A DNA stretch of 64,000 bases from an uncultured Prevotellaceae bacterium (GCA_900316985.1 ONFE01000002.1:102193-166192), one strand, 5' to 3'; shown: positions 1 to 8,410, numbered from the stretch's first letter. Numbers and translations are program-made. Notes: a model not told the origin generated them from the sequence alone.

Positions 1-342
1 TTTTTCTTTGTCGGTTGTTTGTTTTACCTTTTGTTCTGCCTCGCGCAACTGCTTAACTTGCTGCATGCTGTCAGGATATGTCGTACGATAGTTCACCCCG
101 AGCACGGTGAGTTTTCCCCGTGCCTTGATTTGCATACTTTTCACGTCGGTATAGGGTGAAAGTCCTGTAAAGGTAATGACTTGCTCACCCGCCGTTAGGT
201 TCACGGAATGGGAACGTTCCACTTGAGCGCCATTGGTAAACACTGTTACGTGCTTAATATTTGCTGTTACTTTCTTGTTTTCGCCATTAGCCGCAGTCAC
301 CATCATCAGTGCCACAGCCATCAAAATAATTTTTGCTTTCAT
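1..342 (-). CDS. MuiA-like DUF4139/DUF4140 protein, N-terminal part only
   Basis: The gene starts at 342 and runs off the left edge, so 114 codons are visible. The product begins with a signal peptide (MKAKIILMAVALMMVTAANG) followed by a segment resembling the N-terminal DUF4140 region of mucoidy-inhibitor A family proteins (HVTVFTNGAQVERS, then a GEQVITFTGLSPYTD stretch). The visible end is rich in K/Q/E and may open the coiled coil usual between the N-terminal domain and the C-terminal DUF4139 domain. The biochemical role of the family is not established; export to the envelope is inferred from the signal peptide. It is transcribed divergently from the glycosidase at 530 and has its own canonical promoter. 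Confidence 0.8.
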   Translation of the reverse strand, partial: MKAKIILMAVALMMVTAANGENKKVTANIKHVTVFTNGAQVERSHSVNLTAGEQVITFTGLSPYTDVKSMQIKARGKLTVLGVNYRTTYPDSMQQVKQLREAEQKVKQTTDKEK

Positions 343-383
343 GTATATAATTTCTTTTCTATCATCAGTTGGTGTTTCGTATG

Positions 384-415
384 CAAATTTAGTGTTTTAT
401 TCTTAAAGCAACAAA
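384..415 (-). promoter_or_regulatory. Promoter of the MuiA-like gene
   Basis: On the minus strand a -33 TTTG (412-415) lies 20 nt upstream of a -7 TAAATTTG (384-391). This is the canonical Bacteroidota sigma-ABfr spacing. It lies about 40 nt before the start codon at 342. Confidence 0.7.
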
Positions 416-516
416 CTTATTGGCATTTATGTTGCAAATCTTACCCCAGCAGGCGTTTTTATGTATCGATTAGCGTTAATCTTCTGAAATACCTTCGCTT
501 TTACAAACTTTTTTTG

Positions 517-524
517 TACATTTG
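517..524 (+). promoter_or_regulatory. -7 box of the GHL10 gene
   Basis: TACATTTG lies 5 nt before the ATG at 530, which places transcription start at or next to the start codon, so a (near-)leaderless mRNA is predicted. No clear TTTG is visible at -33; TTCG at 494-497 is the nearest approximation. Confidence 0.6.
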
Positions 525-529
525 CGCCT

Positions 530-2008
530 ATGAAAAGACTTTTTCTGATTTTATTGACCGTAGTGCTGTGCCAGCAGACGATGATGGCACAGGGGCAGAA
601 ACGTGAGTTTAGAGGTGCCTGGATACAGGCGGTGAACGGACAATGGACGGGCGTGGGCCGCGACCAGATGCAGCGAACGCTGACTTATCAGTTGGACGAG
701 TTGCTCAAAGACGGGGTGAATGCCATTTTCTTTCAGGTGCGTCCGGAATGCGATGCGCTCTACCAGAGCAGCATTGAACCGTGGAGCCGTTTCCTGACGG
801 CACAGCAGGGTAGAGCACCGCAGCCTTACTGGGACCCCCTGAAATGGATGGTTGACGAATGCCACAAGCGAGGCATGGAACTGCACGCATGGATTAATCC
901 CTACCGTGCGAAGACAAAGACCACACACGAGCTGGCCAGCAACCACATTGCCATTCAGCATCCTGAGCGCGTGTTCAACTATGACGGGCAATTTATTCTG
1001 AATCCTGCACTCCCTGAGAACCGTGCGTTCATCTGTCATGTCTGTGGCGACATCCTGCGCCGCTATGATGTAGATGGTCTTCATTACGACGATTATTTCT
1101 ATCCCTATCCTGTAGCCGGACAGCCGATTCCCGACCAGCAGTACTTTGCAGCCAATCCCCGCGGATTCAACAATATAGGCGACTGGCGCAGGGACAACGT
1201 GAGTCTGTTCGTGAAAGAACTGTGTGACACGGTCCGCGCCGTGAAGCCCTGGGTGAAGGTGGGTGTGTCGCCCTTCGGCATCTACCGCAACAAGCGCAGC
1301 TCTGACATCGGCAGTAACACCAACGGACTGCAGAATTATGATGACCTCTATGCCGACATCCTGCTCTGGGTGAACAATGGATGGGTGGACTACTGTGTGC
1401 CACAGATTTACTGGGAGATCGGCAACAAGGCCGCCGATTACGAGACGCTGATCAAATGGTGGAACCAGTACTGCGGCAACCGCCCATTATATATAGGTGA
1501 GGATGTGGAGCGTACAGTAAAAAACGCTGACCCGAAGAATCCCGCCAGTCATCAGATGCCCGCGAAGTTCCGCCTGCATGAACAACTGCCTAACGTAAAG
1601 GGAACTGTTCTCTGGTATGCAAAGGCAGCCGTTGACAATATTGGCAACTACGGCACGATGCTGCGCACGGTCTATTGGAAGCATCCGGCCCTGCAGCCTG
1701 AAATGCCGTGGATTGACAAGAAGGCTCCGAAGAAAGTGAAGAAGCTGAAGGCCGTTGATTTCGGACAAGGTCCGATGCTGATGTGGACGGCTCCGAAAGG
1801 CAAGACGTGGAAGGATGAAGCGGTACGCTACGTGGTCTATCGTTTCGCAAAGGGTGAGCGTGTGGACATTCAGGATGCGTCGAAGATCGTGGCCATCACG
1901 GGGACGACGTCGTATGAACTGCCGCACGTGAAGGACAAGAGCACTTGGGTAGTGACGGCGCTCGACCGCCTGAGCAATGAGAGTAAAATAAAGAAGGTGA
2001 AGCATTGA
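530..2008 (+). CDS. GHL10-family (DUF187) glycoside hydrolase-like protein
   Basis: The 492-residue product has a signal peptide ending near residue 20 (TMMAQ) and opens with REFRGAWIQAVNGQW, the hallmark start of the GHL10/DUF187 TIM-barrel family. Further family motifs are AIFFQVRPECDALY, ELHAWINPYR, VDGLHYDDYFYPYP and YCVPQIYWEIG. Residues about 395-492 look like a C-terminal fibronectin-III-like domain (VKKLKAVDFGQGPMLMW...). E. coli DigH (YddW), in this family, hydrolyses denuded peptidoglycan glycan strands, so an exported cell-wall hydrolase is a reasonable inference; the substrate here is not shown. The stop codon lies in the loop of a terminator hairpin. Confidence 0.9.
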   Translation: MKRLFLILLTVVLCQQTMMAQGQKREFRGAWIQAVNGQWTGVGRDQMQRTLTYQLDELLKDGVNAIFFQVRPECDALYQSSIEPWSRFLTAQQGRAPQPYWDPLKWMVDECHKRGMELHAWINPYRAKTKTTHELASNHIAIQHPERVFNYDGQFILNPALPENRAFICHVCGDILRRYDVDGLHYDDYFYPYPVAGQPIPDQQYFAANPRGFNNIGDWRRDNVSLFVKELCDTVRAVKPWVKVGVSPFGIYRNKRSSDIGSNTNGLQNYDDLYADILLWVNNGWVDYCVPQIYWEIGNKAADYETLIKWWNQYCGNRPLYIGEDVERTVKNADPKNPASHQMPAKFRLHEQLPNVKGTVLWYAKAAVDNIGNYGTMLRTVYWKHPALQPEMPWIDKKAPKKVKKLKAVDFGQGPMLMWTAPKGKTWKDEAVRYVVYRFAKGERVDIQDASKIVAITGTTSYELPHVKDKSTWVVTALDRLSNESKIKKVKH

Positions 2009-2024
2009 GCTTCACCTTTCTTAT
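1991..2024 (+). terminator. Terminator overlapping the end of the GHL10 gene
   Basis: AAGGTGAAGC (1994-2003) pairs perfectly with GCTTCACCTT (2009-2018) around a 5-nt loop, followed by TCTTATTT. The TGA stop codon (2006-2008) sits in the loop. Confidence 0.75.
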
Positions 2025-2049
2025 TTATGCGGGTTGTGTTTGACCCCTT

Positions 2050-2490
2050 TTATTTCATCAGATCCTTAAAGAAGTCGTCGAGTTCCTTGTCGAGTCCTTC
2101 CATCAGGTCACCACTGACGATGATGGTGTCGTCGTCGGCCAGATAGAGTTCGCCGATGTTTTCCTTATCGTCATTTTCGAGCACAATGCTGAAGGGCTTG
2201 AGTATGCCGAGGTTATCCACGGTGTTACGATGGCGCTTCAGCTGGTTGCGCAGGATGAGGAGCACCTGGTCGTAGAAGTTCTCATCTTTGTTCTCGATCC
2301 ATTGCTCTACGACACAACGTGTAATTTCCTGATCATCGTCGTCGAAGGCCAGCATCTCACCGCTGTCTTGCGTCACCCGGATGTGGATGTCGGTGAGCAG
2401 CAAGGCTTCGTCGCCGTGCATGGGGAATTTCTGAGCAATCTTGTTGATGAAGCGCTCAATCTGCTGTTGTGTCTGTTCGTTTGCTTTCAT
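2050..2490 (-). CDS. Conserved small acidic protein, function unknown
   Basis: From the ATG at 2490 (MKANEQTQQQ) the product is 146 residues with no signal peptide or membrane segment, so it is probably cytoplasmic. It is strongly acidic, with clusters such as FDDDDQE and LADDDTIIVSGDL and an acidic C-terminus (KELDDFFKDLMK). I do not recognise a named family. The frame stays open upstream to 2715, but that stretch is made of the direct repeats described below and has no convincing start. It is convergent with the GHL10 gene. Confidence 0.7.
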   Translation of the reverse strand: MKANEQTQQQIERFINKIAQKFPMHGDEALLLTDIHIRVTQDSGEMLAFDDDDQEITRCVVEQWIENKDENFYDQVLLILRNQLKRHRNTVDNLGILKPFSIVLENDDKENIGELYLADDDTIIVSGDLMEGLDKELDDFFKDLMK

Positions 2491-2512
2491 ATCTTGGTTT
2501 CTATTTTGGTGC

Positions 2513-2646
2513 AAAGATAGTGCAAACGAATGAAAAATCAAAATGAAAGACGAAGTTTTTCGGTTTTGTTTTTCTGAGTGCAGTCTTTTCTTATGAAAAG
2601 ATAGTACATACGAATGAGAAAACAAAATGAAAGACGAAGTTTTTCG
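2513..2646. repeat. Pair of 50-bp imperfect direct repeats
   Basis: 2513-2562 and 2597-2646 are direct copies with about four mismatches in 50 positions, 84 bp apart. Both contain AAGATAGT, ACGAATGA and AATGAAAGACGAAGTTTTTCG. They lie in the shared upstream region of the small acidic gene (minus strand) and rseC (plus strand). Function unknown; a dispersed intergenic repeat or a regulatory site are both possible. Confidence 0.85.
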
Positions 2647-2708
2647 ATTCTTTGCAAACGTTAACGTAAAAGAAAAGTTAACGAAATCGTAAATTCTTCC
2701 GTTTTTTA

Positions 2709-2739
2709 TTTGCAATTCTAAATATTAGTTGTATCTTTG
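2709..2739 (+). promoter_or_regulatory. Promoter of the rseC-rnf operon
   Basis: TTTG (2709-2712) and TATCTTTG (2732-2739) are separated by 19 nt, the canonical -33/-7 arrangement. The predicted leader before the rseC ATG at 2790 is about 45 nt. Confidence 0.8.
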
Positions 2740-2789
2740 CAATTGCAAACTCCACTTTGCAAATAAGAGGAGTTGGTACTACTTAAAAA

Positions 2790-3203
2790 ATGAGCAGCAA
2801 GATTAGTCATAGCGGCATTGTGGAATCGGTGGAGCCCGATTGTCTGCATGTGCGTATTCTTCAAACTTCAGCCTGTGCCAGTTGTAAGGCAGCCAGCCAT
2901 TGCAATGCAGCCGAGAACAAGGAGAAAACTGTCGATGTCTACGGTATTGCCGATACATCCTTGTATCGTATTGGGCAGGAGGTGAACGTGACGGCCTCGA
3001 TGCGGGTGGGAATGAATGCCGTGTTGCTGGCTTTTGTCATTCCATTCGTCATCCTGCTGGCAGTGCTTTTCATCGGCAGTCGGTTTATAGCTGACGAAGC
3101 TGTTGTAGCCCTGCTGAGCATTGCGTGCCTGATTCCCTATTATGTAGGGCTTTATATGATGCGTTCCAGACTGCGCGAGCGATTCACTTTTCGCATAGAA
3201 TAG
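2790..3203 (+). CDS. rseC: SoxR-reducing system protein RseC family
   Basis: The 137-residue product has the RseC layout: a short N-terminal domain with a cysteine cluster (C29, C32, C38 in SACASCKAASHC) and two adjacent membrane helices (about 73-93 and 99-117). In gammaproteobacteria RseC works with Rsx/Rnf to keep SoxR reduced. In Bacteroidota the gene commonly precedes rnfB, as here, which suggests a role in Rnf assembly or activity rather than SoxR control. It is the first gene of the operon and lies 38 nt before rnfB. Confidence 0.88.
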   Translation: MSSKISHSGIVESVEPDCLHVRILQTSACASCKAASHCNAAENKEKTVDVYGIADTSLYRIGQEVNVTASMRVGMNAVLLAFVIPFVILLAVLFIGSRFIADEAVVALLSIACLIPYYVGLYMMRSRLRERFTFRIE

Positions 3204-3241
3204 TTTCGAGATTTTAATAACTAAAACATATACAAAGAATT

Positions 3242-4129
3242 ATGAGCTTTATTTTAACAGCAGTCATCGTACTTGGAGCCATTGCCCTTATTGCGGCGGT
3301 GATTCTCTATGTATGCTCCAAGAAGTTTGCTGTCAAGGAAGACCCCCGTATTGCTCAGGTTTCGGCCCTTCTGCCCGGTGCCAATTGTGGCGGCTGCGGA
3401 TTCCCCGGATGTTCGGGTATGGCCGATGCCTTGGTGAAAGGGGCTGATGCCGGTTCGCTTGAGGGGCTGATGTGCCCCGTGGGCGGAGCCGATGTGATGG
3501 GCCAGGTGGCCGACCTGCTGGGTATGGCCATTGCAAACACCGACCCGATGGTGGCCGTTGTGCGTTGTAATGGAACCTGCGAGTTGCGTCCGCGCATGGC
3601 CGAGTATAATGGATTGCGCACCTGTACGGCGATGAATGCCTGTGGCGCTGGTGAGACAGGCTGCGGTTACGGCTGTCTGGGCTGTGGCGACTGTGTGGCT
3701 GCCTGCCAGTTTGATGCCATCCACATGAATCCTGAAACAGGACTGCCCGAAGTGGATGAGGACAAATGTACGGCATGCGGTGCCTGTACGAAAGCTTGTC
3801 CTCGCCATATCATCGAACTCCGCAAAAAGGGTCCGAAGGGGCGTCGCATCTACGTGAGCTGCATGAACAAGGACAAGGGCGCTGCGGCTATGAAGGCCTG
3901 CAAGGCTGCCTGTATCGGCTGCGGCAAGTGTGAGAAGGAGTGTAAGTTTGAGGCTATCACCATCACGAACAACCTGAGCTACATCGACTTCAACAAGTGC
4001 CGCATGTGTAAGAAGTGTGTGGAGGCTTGTCCCACGAAGGCCATCCATGCCGTGAATTTCCCGGCACCGAAGCCGAAGCCTGCAGTTGTAGAAGAAACCA
4101 TTAAAGAAGAAAAGGAGGCCCAAGTATGA
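3242..4129 (+). CDS. rnfB: Rnf complex subunit B, polyferredoxin
   Basis: The 295-residue product has an N-terminal membrane anchor (residues 4-24), then the RnfB iron-sulfur motif with C49, C52, C57 and C78 (CGGCGFPGC). C-terminally there are several CxxCxxCxxxCP clusters (CGYGCLGCGDC; CTACGACTKACP; CIGCGKCEKEC; CRMCKKCVEACP), enough for multiple [4Fe-4S] centres. RnfB takes electrons from reduced ferredoxin for the membrane-bound ferredoxin:NAD+ oxidoreductase. The end overlaps rnfC by 4 nt (ATGA). A Lys/Glu-rich tail encodes the Shine-Dalgarno of rnfC. No SD precedes rnfB itself. Confidence 0.95.
   Translation: MSFILTAVIVLGAIALIAAVILYVCSKKFAVKEDPRIAQVSALLPGANCGGCGFPGCSGMADALVKGADAGSLEGLMCPVGGADVMGQVADLLGMAIANTDPMVAVVRCNGTCELRPRMAEYNGLRTCTAMNACGAGETGCGYGCLGCGDCVAACQFDAIHMNPETGLPEVDEDKCTACGACTKACPRHIIELRKKGPKGRRIYVSCMNKDKGAAAMKACKAACIGCGKCEKECKFEAITITNNLSYIDFNKCRMCKKCVEACPTKAIHAVNFPAPKPKPAVVEETIKEEKEAQV
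4112..4118 (+). promoter_or_regulatory. Shine-Dalgarno of rnfC inside rnfB
   Basis: AAGGAGG lies 7 nt before the rnfC ATG (4126). Strong SDs are unusual in Bacteroidota, where the 16S anti-SD is normally sequestered. The site supports reinitiation at the ATGA overlap. Confidence 0.6.
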
Positions 4130-5490
4130 AAGTGAAGACATTCCGCATTGGTGGCGTTCATCCCGATGAGAACAAGCTCACCAACGACAAGGTGACCGTG
4201 AAGGCCGAACTTCCTGCTCAGGCCATCTTTCCGCTGTCACAGCATATCGGTGCACCCGCGAAGCCTGTCGTGGCCAAGGGTGATAAAGTGAAGGTAGGCA
4301 CGCTGCTGGCCGAGGCTGGCGGTTTCGTGTCGGCTCCTATCTATTCCAGTGTCTCGGGTACAGTCTTTAAGATTGACGAGGCCGTCGATGCCACCGGTTA
4401 CCGCAAGCCTGTGATTATTATTAAGGTGGAAGGCGATGAATGGGAAGAGAGCATTGACCGCAGCGAGAAACTGGAACTTGTCAAGGATCATCCCGAACTG
4501 ACTCCCGAGGAAATCGTGGAGCGAGTGAAGAAGGCTGGCGTCACCGGTATGGGTGGTGCCGGATTCCCTACCTTTATTAAATTATGTCCGCCGCCTACTG
4601 CCAAAGCTGAGTGCGTTATTATCAATGCTGTGGAGTGCGAGCCTTATATCACCGCTGACTTCCGTCTGATGATGGAGAAGGCCGATGAGATTCTGGTGGG
4701 ACTCGAACTGTTGATGATGGCAGCAAAGGTTAAAGTCGGCTATATCGGCATTGAGGACAATAAGCCCGCAGCCATCGAATTGCTTACACAGAAGTGCGCT
4801 GAGAAATTCTCGGGTACCGACTTCCAGGTGGAGGTTGTACCCTTGGCAAAGAAATATCCGCAGGGTGGTGAAAAGCAACTCGTAGATGCCGTGATCCGCC
4901 GTCAGGTGCCAGCACCTCCAGCCATCCCTGTCAATGTTGGAGCGATTGTTCAGAATGTAGGTACTGCCTATGCTGTGTATGAGGCAGTTATGAAGAACAA
5001 ACCATTGTTCGAACGTTACACCACCGTGACTGGTAAGCAGCTGAAGAATCCCGGCAACTTCCTGGTTCGCATGGGTACGCCCATGAGTCAGCTGATTGAT
5101 GCCTGTGGCGGTTTGCCCGAGGGCGACAATAAGATCTTGGCCGGTGGTCCGATGATGGGTAAGGCCCTTACCTCCACGGAGGTTCCCGTCTGCAAGGGAA
5201 CGAACTCCGTGACCGTGCTCACCGACGATGATGCACGCCGCAAAGAGCCGCAGCCCTGCATCCGTTGTGCCAAGTGCGTTAGTGCCTGTCCTATGGGACT
5301 GGAGCCCTTCCTGCTGGCTACCTGCAGCAGCAAGAAGATGTGGGAAAAGGTGGAGGCCGAGGACATCACCTCCTGTATCGAGTGTGGTTCCTGCCAGTTC
5401 ACCTGTCCCGCCCATCGTCCGTTGCTCGACAATATCCGTCTGGGCAAATCCACGGTGATGGGTATCATCCGCGCCCGTAATGCAAAATAA
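4126..5490 (+). CDS. rnfC: Rnf complex subunit C, NADH-binding
   Basis: The 454-residue product resembles the flavoprotein subunit of complex I: an N-terminal lipoyl/SBP-like region (residues 1-110), a Rossmann-type NADH/FMN segment with GMGGAGFPTFIK and INAVECEPYIT (residues about 140-175), and two [4Fe-4S] motifs near the C-terminus (CIRCAKCVSACPMG and CIECGSCQFTCP). It passes electrons to NAD+ in the Rnf complex on the inner face of the membrane. Start at the ATG in the 4-nt overlap with rnfB, supported by AAGGAGG upstream. Confidence 0.95.
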   Translation: MKVKTFRIGGVHPDENKLTNDKVTVKAELPAQAIFPLSQHIGAPAKPVVAKGDKVKVGTLLAEAGGFVSAPIYSSVSGTVFKIDEAVDATGYRKPVIIIKVEGDEWEESIDRSEKLELVKDHPELTPEEIVERVKKAGVTGMGGAGFPTFIKLCPPPTAKAECVIINAVECEPYITADFRLMMEKADEILVGLELLMMAAKVKVGYIGIEDNKPAAIELLTQKCAEKFSGTDFQVEVVPLAKKYPQGGEKQLVDAVIRRQVPAPPAIPVNVGAIVQNVGTAYAVYEAVMKNKPLFERYTTVTGKQLKNPGNFLVRMGTPMSQLIDACGGLPEGDNKILAGGPMMGKALTSTEVPVCKGTNSVTVLTDDDARRKEPQPCIRCAKCVSACPMGLEPFLLATCSSKKMWEKVEAEDITSCIECGSCQFTCPAHRPLLDNIRLGKSTVMGIIRARNAK

Positions 5491-5523
5491 TTAAACCGTA
5501 AATAAGTAAAAACAAATACAACA

Positions 5524-6543
5524 ATGGGAAAACTTGTAGTTTCATTGTCACCGCATGCACATGGCAACGACAGCGTTGAGAAGAACATGTACGGCGTGAT
5601 TATCGCCTTGATTCCGGCGCTTGTGGTCTCGCTCCTGTATTTCGGACTGGGGTCGGCCATCGTGCTTGCCACGTCGGTGATTGCCTGTGTCTTTTTCGAA
5701 TGGGCTATCACCAAATATCTCTTAGGTCGTGAGAAGTCAACCATCTGCGACGGTTCGGCCATCCTTACCGGTCTGCTCCTAGGCTTCAACCTTCCTTCCA
5801 ACCTCCCCATCTGGATTATCATCATCGGTGCACTGGTAGCCATTGGCATTGGCAAGATGACTTTCGGCGGACTAGGTAACAATCCCTTCAACCCCGCACT
5901 CGTAGGCCGCTGCTTCCTGCTCGTGTCGTTCCCCGCACAGATGACCTCATGGCCGGTGCCCGGACAGCTCACCACTTATCTGGATGCGCAGACAGGTGCC
6001 ACGCCGCTGGCAATCATGAAGAATGCCATCAAGGCCGGCGACCCTTCCATCCTGGAACAGTTGCCTTCATCGATGAACCTGCTTATCGGTAACCATGTGA
6101 GTCCCGACGCAAGCGTCATCCTCGGCTCTGGTACCGCAGGCGAAATCTGTGCTTTGGCACTCCTGCTGGGCTTGGCTTACATGCTTTGGAAGAAGATTAT
6201 TACCTGGCATATCCCTGTAAGCATCATTGGAACCGTATTCGTTATCAGCGGACTGATGCATCTTGCAGATCCATCCTATGCCAATCCTGTTGCCGTGATT
6301 CTTTCCGGTGGCCTTATGCTCGGTGCCATCTTCATGGCAACCGATTACGTTACATCGCCCATGACGCCTAAGGGACAGCTTATCTATGGTGTGTGCATCG
6401 GCTTCCTGACGATTGTCATCCGCAACTGGGGAAGTTATCCAGAAGGTATGTCGTTCGCCATTCTTATCATGAACGGCTTCACTCCGCTCATCAACACTTA
6501 CATCAAACCCAAGCGCTTCGGTGAAGTGCCTGAAAAGAAATAA
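5524..6543 (+). CDS. rnfD: Rnf complex subunit D
   Basis: The 339-residue product is a polytopic membrane protein of the RnfD/NqrB family. The covalent FMN site is recognisable as TGAT (flavinylated Thr expected at T160, in DAQTGATPL). The helix-rich ends contain the family motifs GFNLPSNLP and GGLGNNPFNPALVGRCF. It forms part of the ion-translocating core. It is 33 nt after rnfC, without an SD. Confidence 0.94.
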   Translation: MGKLVVSLSPHAHGNDSVEKNMYGVIIALIPALVVSLLYFGLGSAIVLATSVIACVFFEWAITKYLLGREKSTICDGSAILTGLLLGFNLPSNLPIWIIIIGALVAIGIGKMTFGGLGNNPFNPALVGRCFLLVSFPAQMTSWPVPGQLTTYLDAQTGATPLAIMKNAIKAGDPSILEQLPSSMNLLIGNHVSPDASVILGSGTAGEICALALLLGLAYMLWKKIITWHIPVSIIGTVFVISGLMHLADPSYANPVAVILSGGLMLGAIFMATDYVTSPMTPKGQLIYGVCIGFLTIVIRNWGSYPEGMSFAILIMNGFTPLINTYIKPKRFGEVPEKK

Positions 6544-6548
6544 GGAGG
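6542..6548 (+). promoter_or_regulatory. Shine-Dalgarno that fixes the rnfG start
   Basis: AAGGAGG directly after the rnfD stop lies 8 nt before the ATG at 6557. It supports that ATG over the in-frame upstream alternative at 6521 inside rnfD. Confidence 0.65.
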
Positions 6549-6556
6549 AGAAGAAT

Positions 6557-7189
6557 ATGGAAAAACTGAAATCATCAATTACCAATATGGCGCTTGTGCT
6601 CACGGGCGTTGCCGTCATTACAGGCGGTATCCTCGCTTACGTGAACCACGTTACGGAAGGTCCTATCGCTGAACAGAACAAGCTGACGCTCCAGAATGGT
6701 ATCAAGTCGGTGATGGGTGGGGGAGACCTTACCGTGAGCAAGACCGACACCGTGCGCCAGAATGATGCCAAGGGCAAGGAACTTACGTATATCATCTATC
6801 AGACGCAGGACAAGCAGCAGAAGGACCTCGGGGCTGCCGTGGAGAGTACCACTGGCGGTTTCGGAGGTGACCTGAAAGTGCTCGTCGGCTTTGACCCTCA
6901 AGGCAATATCCTGGGCTACACCATTCTGGCCCACGCCGAGACTCCTGGACTTGGAGCCAAGGCCGACAAGTGGTTCCAGAAAGGAGAGAAGGGTGACATC
7001 ATCGGAAAGAATCCCTCTGAGGAACTCATCGTGAGCAAGGACGGTGGAAAAGTGGATGCCATCACCGCATCGACCATCACCAGCCGTGCTTTCCTCTTGG
7101 CCGTGAACAATGCTTATAAAGCCTATAAGGCTACGCCCATCGATGGCGAGACCGGTGCAACTAAACAAAAGAAGGAGGACAAAGAATGA
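6557..7189 (+). CDS. rnfG: Rnf complex subunit G, covalent flavoprotein
   Basis: The 210-residue product has one N-terminal membrane helix (about 9-29) and a periplasmic FMN-binding domain. The flavinylation motif is ITASTITS, with T173 the expected covalent FMN site. HAETPGLGAK is the other strongly conserved family motif. The C-terminus adds a short charged tail (KQKKEDKE). It relays electrons between RnfD and the other core subunits. The last 4 nt overlap rnfE. Confidence 0.94.
   Translation: MEKLKSSITNMALVLTGVAVITGGILAYVNHVTEGPIAEQNKLTLQNGIKSVMGGGDLTVSKTDTVRQNDAKGKELTYIIYQTQDKQQKDLGAAVESTTGGFGGDLKVLVGFDPQGNILGYTILAHAETPGLGAKADKWFQKGEKGDIIGKNPSEELIVSKDGGKVDAITASTITSRAFLLAVNNAYKAYKATPIDGETGATKQKKEDKE
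7172..7178 (+). promoter_or_regulatory. Shine-Dalgarno of rnfE inside rnfG
   Basis: AAGGAGG within the Lys/Glu-rich rnfG tail, 7 nt before the rnfE ATG at 7186. Confidence 0.6.
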
Positions 7190-7767
7190 ACTATCTGAAT
7201 ATTATCAAGAATGGCATCACCAAAGAGAATCCTACCTTTGTGCTGATGCTCGGTATGTGTCCCACGCTGGCCACAACCACCAGTGCCATCAATGGTATGT
7301 CGATGGGACTTGCCACGATGTTTGTGCTGATTTGCTCTAACGTGGTGATCTCGCTCATTAAGAACCTCACGCCTGACATGGTGCGCATTCCCGTGTTTAT
7401 CGTGGTTATCGCATCCTTTGTTACCATTCTCCAGATGGTGATGCAGGCCTACCTGCCAGATATCTATGCATCGCTGGGACTCTTCATTCCGCTGATTGTG
7501 GTGAACTGCGTCATCCTCGGTCGTGCCGAGGGCTTCGCATCTAAGAACGGCCCCGTGGCTTCACTGATGGACGGTATCGGTATCGGCCTCGGTTTCACTA
7601 TCGGTCTTACGCTGCTCGGCATCTGCCGTGAGTTCCTGGGTAACGGCTCCATCTTTGGACTAACCCTTCTGCCCGAGACCTATAACATGCTGATGTTCGT
7701 GCTGCCTCCGGGAGCCTTCATCACGCTGGGTTTCCTGGTTGCGATTGTCAACAAGATCAAGAAATAG
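7186..7767 (+). CDS. rnfE: Rnf complex subunit E
   Basis: The 193-residue integral membrane protein of the RnfE/NqrD family starts in a 4-nt overlap with rnfG. Typical motifs are GITKENPTFVLMLGMCPTLA near the N-terminus and LGRAEGFASKNG mid-protein. The conserved Cys in GMCPTLA matches the half-site that, with RnfA, binds the intramembrane iron-sulfur centre known for Nqr/Rnf. Six membrane helices are expected. Confidence 0.94.
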   Translation: MNYLNIIKNGITKENPTFVLMLGMCPTLATTTSAINGMSMGLATMFVLICSNVVISLIKNLTPDMVRIPVFIVVIASFVTILQMVMQAYLPDIYASLGLFIPLIVVNCVILGRAEGFASKNGPVASLMDGIGIGLGFTIGLTLLGICREFLGNGSIFGLTLLPETYNMLMFVLPPGAFITLGFLVAIVNKIKK

Positions 7768-7788
7768 TAAATTCTAATCGAAGCAATT

Positions 7789-8391
7789 ATGGAATATATA
7801 TTGATTTTCATTAGCGCGATATTCGTCAACAATATCATCTTATCGCAGTTCCTCGGAATCTGCCCGTTCCTGGGCGTTTCCCAGAAGATTGACACATCGC
7901 TCGGTATGTCGGCAGCCGTGGCCTTTGTGATGACGCTAGCTACGATCGTCACCTATCTCATCCAGAAGTTCGTACTCGATGCCTTTGGGCTCCAGTACCT
8001 GCAGACCATTGTGTTCATCCTCGTCATAGCCGCCCTGGTGCAGATGGTGGAGATTATCCTGAAGAAAGTGTCGCCCGCCCTTTATCAGGCACTGGGTATC
8101 TTCCTGCCGCTGATTACCACCAACTGTGCTGTACTCGGTGTGGCCATCCTCGTTATCCAGAAAGACTTCTCGCTGTTGCAGAGCGTGGTCTATGCCTTCT
8201 CTACGGCCATCGGTTTCGGACTGGCTCTGACGGTATTCGCTGGTCTTCGCGAGCAGATGTCGCTGGTTAACATCCCGAAGGGCATGCAGGGCGTGGCCAT
8301 CGTGCTTGTCACTGCCGGACTTCTTTCCCTCGCCTTCATGGGCTTCTCCGGCGTTGATGGAGGCCTGAAGGTTCTTTTAGGTGTAGAATAA
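7789..8391 (+). CDS. rnfA: Rnf complex subunit A
   Basis: The 200-residue integral membrane protein is homologous to RnfE in inverted topology. The motif NNIILSQFLGICPFLGVS near the N-terminus carries the conserved Cys of the other half of the intramembrane Fe-S site, and LITTNCAVLGVA is the second family motif. It is the last gene of the operon and is followed by a strong terminator. No SD is present. Confidence 0.94.
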   Translation: MEYILIFISAIFVNNIILSQFLGICPFLGVSQKIDTSLGMSAAVAFVMTLATIVTYLIQKFVLDAFGLQYLQTIVFILVIAALVQMVEIILKKVSPALYQALGIFLPLITTNCAVLGVAILVIQKDFSLLQSVVYAFSTAIGFGLALTVFAGLREQMSLVNIPKGMQGVAIVLVTAGLLSLAFMGFSGVDGGLKVLLGVE

Positions 8392-8410
8392 GCGTTCGGC
8401 TGAATGATAG

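Noticed and set aside
208-606. Plus-strand reading frame of 132 codons
   Set aside because: It covers the antisense of the MuiA-like gene and the start of the GHL10 gene in another frame, with no promoter or family match.
3254-4141. Long minus-strand reading frame opposite rnfB (295 codons)
   Set aside because: Typical antisense frame of a GC-rich gene; no domain or start signal, while rnfB is unmistakable.
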